From the NCBI RefSeq assembly GCF_009295635.1, contig NZ_WHIW01000004.1, positions 124,001-188,000 of the forward strand: 64,000 nucleotides of DNA, in the 5' to 3' direction. Shown in pieces: positions 60,598 through 64,000 of the stretch. This stretch comes from Alkalilimnicola sp. S0819 (GTDB lineage: Bacteria; Pseudomonadota; Gammaproteobacteria; Nitrococcales; WHIW01). How positions within the stretch are numbered: position 1 is the first letter of the stretch; each line of letters begins with the position of its first letter. The position numbers were made by a program, and so were the translations under genes. The notes under the pieces are model-generated. The model was not told the DNA's origin. It worked only from the letters and a program-made list of their open reading frames with translations, and made no database searches.

Positions 60598-62435
60598 AGG
60601 CTGGTTCCTCCCAGCGCCTCGCGGCTGTGGCGGGCGAACTCTTCCGGCCCCATGAAGCCGAGCACCCGGTAATCGCCCCGCTCTTGGCCGCTGGGGTCGA
60701 TGAACAGCACCGCCGGCGGCAGGAAGACCTGCAGTTCGTCCAGCAGCGCCTTGTCGGTGGCGTCCATGGCGGTGACGTCCACCCGCAGCATCAGTGCTCC
60801 TTCCAGAGCCTGGCGCACCGCGGGGTCGGGGAAAGTGCGCCGTTCCAGTTGCACACAATAAACACACCAGTCGGCGTAGACGTCGATCAGTGCCGGTTGG
60901 CCGGCCGCCCTGGCGCGGCGCAGGGCATCGTGCAGTTCCGCGCGGCTGGCCACGTTGACGAAGCCCAGGGCATCCGTTCCGGTGCCTTGCGGCGCGGACA
61001 CGGCCTGGCCGTCGCCGGGACTGCTCAGCGCGACGAGCGGTCGCCAGATGTCATCCCGCCCCGAGGCCGCCCCCACCAGCAGCAGCGCACCCCAGATCAG
61101 CAGTACCAGCCCGGCGCTCTTGCGCGCCCGGGGCCAGCCGCCGCTGGCCGGGCCGAGCCGATCCAGCGCCCCCAGATACACGGCCACGCCGATCAGCAAG
61201 GCGCCCCACAGCCCCAGCGCGATGGCCGGGTCCAGGAGGCGCTCCAGCATCCATAGTGCCACCACCAGGAACAACACACCGAAGACCTGCTTGACGCGCG
61301 TCATCCAGGCGCCGGCCCGGGGCAACCAGCGCCCGGCGGCGGTGCCGATGAGCAACAGCGGCGCGCCCATGCCGTTGGCCAGCACGAACAGCGCCAGGCC
61401 CCCCAGCCAGAGGTTCTCGGTGGTGGCGATGAAGGCCAGGGCGGCGATCAGGGCGGGGCCCGAGCAGGCGCCGACGATCAGTGCCGACAGTGCCCCCATG
61501 ATGGCCACGCCCAGGACGCTGCCGCCGCGTTGGCGTCGCGAGAGTTCATTGATCCGGGTCTGCCAGCGGCTGGGTAGTTGCAGCTCGTAGAGCCCGAACA
61601 TGGACAGCGCCAGCAACACGAACAGCGCGGCGAAACCGCCCAGCACCCAGGGGCCCTGCAGGTCCGCCTGCACCGCCCGGCCGCTCAGTCCCGCCAGCAT
61701 GCCGGCGATGGCGTAGGTGATGGCGCTGGCCTCCACGTAGATGAGCGAGAGCCAGAAGGCCCGCGCGCCGCCGCGTCGGTGACGATCCCCGGCGATCAGC
61801 CCGGAGAGGATGGGGATCATGGGGTACAGGCAGGCGGTGAAGGCGAGCAGCAGGCCGGCGACGAAGAAGCCGCCCAGGATCGCGGGCAGGCTGCCCTCGC
61901 TGAGCAGACTGCCCAGCACGCCGGTGCCTGCCAGAGCGCCGGCGCTGGCCGAGGCCGGCGCGCTGTCGGGCGCGGTGCCGACGCCCTCGGGTGTGAGGCT
62001 CGCTTCGTGGGTGCTGGGCGGGTAGCAGATGCCACGCTTCCAGCAACCCTGGTAGTGCACCGTGAGGGTGCTCTGACGGGTCAGCGGTTCGGCCAGCTGC
62101 AGCGCCATGGTGACGGGGAGGTCGTAGATTTCGGTGCGACCGAAGAATTCGTCCTCGGTGACCGTGCCGTCGGGCAGTTGCACCGCGGCCAGGTCAGCCT
62201 GTTCGCCGTTCAGTTCGAAGCGTAGCTTGTCACGGTACAGGTAATAGTCCGGGGCAATGTCCCAGCGCAGCTCGATGCGATCGGCGGCGAGCAGACGCAC
62301 ATCCAGCGGAAAGGCTTCTTCCACCGGCAGCGGCAGGTCACCCTGGGATTTGCCGCCGAACAGGCTCTGCCCGGCCGCGGATTGCCCGAACAGGGCGAAC
62401 AGCAGACAGCCGATGAAGACCAGCGTGCGATTCAT
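60594..62435 (-). CDS. dsbD: Thiol:disulfide interchange protein DsbD
   Basis: 613 residues. Signal peptide, then the periplasmic alpha domain with CWKRGICYPP; a polytopic beta domain with the TM cysteines in FTACLYPMIPI and GACSGPALI; and a C-terminal thioredoxin domain with ADWCVYCVQLER. Moves electrons from cytosolic thioredoxin to periplasmic reductases. Overlaps cutA (ATGA) and the downstream tlpA-like gene, so cutA-dsbD-tlpA-like is one operon. Confidence 0.97.
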   Translation of the reverse strand: MNRTLVFIGCLLFALFGQSAAGQSLFGGKSQGDLPLPVEEAFPLDVRLLAADRIELRWDIAPDYYLYRDKLRFELNGEQADLAAVQLPDGTVTEDEFFGRTEIYDLPVTMALQLAEPLTRQSTLTVHYQGCWKRGICYPPSTHEASLTPEGVGTAPDSAPASASAGALAGTGVLGSLLSEGSLPAILGGFFVAGLLLAFTACLYPMIPILSGLIAGDRHRRGGARAFWLSLIYVEASAITYAIAGMLAGLSGRAVQADLQGPWVLGGFAALFVLLALSMFGLYELQLPSRWQTRINELSRRQRGGSVLGVAIMGALSALIVGACSGPALIAALAFIATTENLWLGGLALFVLANGMGAPLLLIGTAAGRWLPRAGAWMTRVKQVFGVLFLVVALWMLERLLDPAIALGLWGALLIGVAVYLGALDRLGPASGGWPRARKSAGLVLLIWGALLLVGAASGRDDIWRPLVALSSPGDGQAVSAPQGTGTDALGFVNVASRAELHDALRRARAAGQPALIDVYADWCVYCVQLERRTFPDPAVRQALEGALMLRVDVTAMDATDKALLDELQVFLPPAVLFIDPSGQERGDYRVLGFMGPEEFARHSREALGGTSL

Positions 62436-62767
62436 GAGGGCTTGCGCTGGTCGGTCTGCAGGGTGATCCAATGCAGATAGTCGCTCAGCCCCTTGGCCAC
62501 CGGAAGGGCAATGATCTCGGGCACCTCGTAAGGGTGCAGGCGCTGGATGGTCTGTTCCGCCTTGCGGTAGGCGCCGGCGACGGTCTTGATGATCAGCAGC
62601 ACTTCCTGATCTCGCTCCACCTTGCCCTGCCAGGCGTAGATGGAGGTCAGGCCCGGGACGATGTTGGCGCAGGCCGCCTCGCCGTACTCCACCAGGGTGT
62701 TGGCGATCTCCTCGGCGGTCCCGGTGTCCGGGCAGGTGCACAACAGCACCAAATGCTCGCTGCTCAT
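62432..62767 (-). CDS. cutA: Divalent-cation tolerance protein CutA
   Basis: 111 residues, standard CutA: HLVLLCTCPDTGTAEEIANT, ANIVPGLTSIYAWQGKVERD, and HPYEVPEIIALPVAKGLSDY. A trimeric soluble protein that can bind Cu(II); also linked to cytochrome c biogenesis through its position before dsbD. First gene of cutA-dsbD-tlpA-like. Confidence 0.96.
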   Translation of the reverse strand: MSSEHLVLLCTCPDTGTAEEIANTLVEYGEAACANIVPGLTSIYAWQGKVERDQEVLLIIKTVAGAYRKAEQTIQRLHPYEVPEIIALPVAKGLSDYLHWITLQTDQRKPS

Positions 62768-62941
62768 GGGTCAAGTCTCCTGCGTGGGTGCGGCTTGAAT
62801 TGTAACACCGCGGTAGCCACGTCCCGGGCTAGGGAGGCACTGTTCAATTCCCTTGGGTCTGCGCGGCCTGTGAGTGATTGCACCCGCAGCCATTGACCCG
62901 AGCATGCTCCGAAGGTTCCCCGCGAATCCCGGGAGGGGTGC

Positions 62942-62969
62942 TTGACAGGGCTTTTTGCGTGTCTATCAT
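62942..62969 (+). promoter_or_regulatory. Sigma-70-type promoter of groSL
   Basis: TTGACA (perfect -35) at 62942-62947 and TATCAT (-10, 5 of 6) at 62964-62969 with a 16-nt spacer. The CIRCE begins at the last base of the -10 box, so a bound HrcA dimer would block RNA polymerase. Confidence 0.85.
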
Positions 62970-62995
62970 TAGCACTCACCTGAGGCGAGTGCTAA
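62969..62995. promoter_or_regulatory. CIRCE operator (HrcA-binding site)
   Basis: TTAGCACTC, nine-nt spacer, GAGTGCTAA: the complete, perfect CIRCE element. It is the binding site of the heat-shock repressor HrcA and lies over the start region of groSL transcription. hrcA itself is not in the window. Confidence 0.97.
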
Positions 62996-63059
62996 CAGTC
63001 GCCGAAGCGAAAACACTAGATGTAAGTCTTCAGACCCGAAGATAGGGAGATTGACCCCG

Positions 63060-63350
63060 ATGAACATTCGTCCTTTGCATGATCGCGTGATCATCAAGCG
63101 CGTAGAAGAAGAGCGCACCTCGCCCGGCGGGATCGTGATCCCGGACAGCGCCACCGAGAAGCCCGTCCAGGGTGAGGTGGTCGCCGTGGGCAACGGCAAG
63201 ATGCTGGACAACGGCGAGCAGCGCGCGCTGGACGTGAAGGTTGGCGACAAGGTGCTGTTCGGCAAGTACTCCGGCACCGAGGTAAAGGTGGGCGGCGAAG
63301 ATCTCCTCGTGATGCGCGAGGAAGACATCATGGCCGTCGTCGAGGGCTGA
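63060..63350 (+). CDS. groS: Co-chaperonin GroES
   Basis: 96 residues: [68 protein letters not shown]. The ATG at 63060 is the standard start, with AGGGAG upstream. Forms the heptameric lid for GroEL. 59 nt before groL, controlled by CIRCE. Confidence 0.98.
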   Translation: MNIRPLHDRVIIKRVEEERTSPGGIVIPDSATEKPVQGEVVAVGNGKMLDNGEQRALDVKVGDKVLFGKYSGTEVKVGGEDLLVMREEDIMAVVEG

Positions 63351-63403
63351 AGACGCCCCGCGCGCCACACAAGCTCACTGAACAACATATTCTAGAGGTC
63401 TAA

Positions 63404-64000
<597 letters not shown>

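Overview
This is a 64 kb, GC-rich, densely coded bacterial chromosome segment with typical gammaproteobacterial gene orders: rpsU-yqeY-dnaG-rpoD, sucAB-lpdA, aroQ-accB-accC, groSL, tatBC, and an AcnD/PrpF-type methylcitrate cluster. A tRNA-Ile(CAU) gene lies beside rpoD, as in many Gammaproteobacteria. Gene content, GC bias and an acidic secreted protein fit a Chromatiales/Ectothiorhodospiraceae-like, possibly salt-tolerant organism. That placement is inference; no rRNA or decisive marker is present.

Layout: 0-1 kb tatB (cut by the window edge) and tatC. 1.1-3 kb a large minus-strand protein of unknown function with a PilZ-like tail. 3.4-9 kb the 2-oxoglutarate dehydrogenase complex. 9.3-11.9 kb acuI, prpB and a TIM-barrel-like gene. 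12-18.4 kb minus-strand metabolic genes (dadA-like, Cys/Met PLP enzyme, atoE) and a RecQ-like helicase. 18.5-22.9 kb an accessory island: a candidate pore-forming toxin with an apparent frameshift near its start, three tandem paralogous small membrane proteins (candidate immunity genes), a SEC-C protein, a small secreted protein and an ankyrin fragment. 22.9-30.5 kb prpF, acnD, prpC, a GntR regulator and divergent prpD. 31-44.3 kb envelope and signalling genes: PRC-barrel protein, tex, a degenerate PAS-GGDEF-EAL protein, a PerM-like permease, a MotA-like/OmpA-like pair, an alpha/beta hydrolase, a DUF192 protein, an imelysin and a di-haem oxidoreductase. 44.4-50.2 kb tRNA-Ile, rpoD, dnaG, yqeY, rpsU and tsaD. 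50.3-54.4 kb plsY and folB-folK-midA-REC/cyclase. 54.4-57.5 kb cca, an NDUFA9-like dehydrogenase and a TauE permease. 57.6-62.8 kb accC, accB, aroQ, a TlpA-like thioredoxin, dsbD and cutA. 62.9-64 kb groS and groL (cut by the edge) behind a CIRCE operator.

Propionate metabolism is spread over two loci. AcuI (acryloyl-CoA to propionyl-CoA) sits next to PrpB, while PrpC, AcnD, PrpF and PrpD lie 12 kb away around a GntR regulator with two matching inverted-repeat operators. Two families of short intergenic hairpin repeats run through the window: a CACAGAG-type element (three copies, two inside the prp operon) and a GTAGGAGCGG-type REP-like element (two full, one degenerate and two partial copies).

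The most promising undescribed feature is the 18.5-20.8 kb toxin/tandem-immunity locus. No secretion-system gene is visible in the window.
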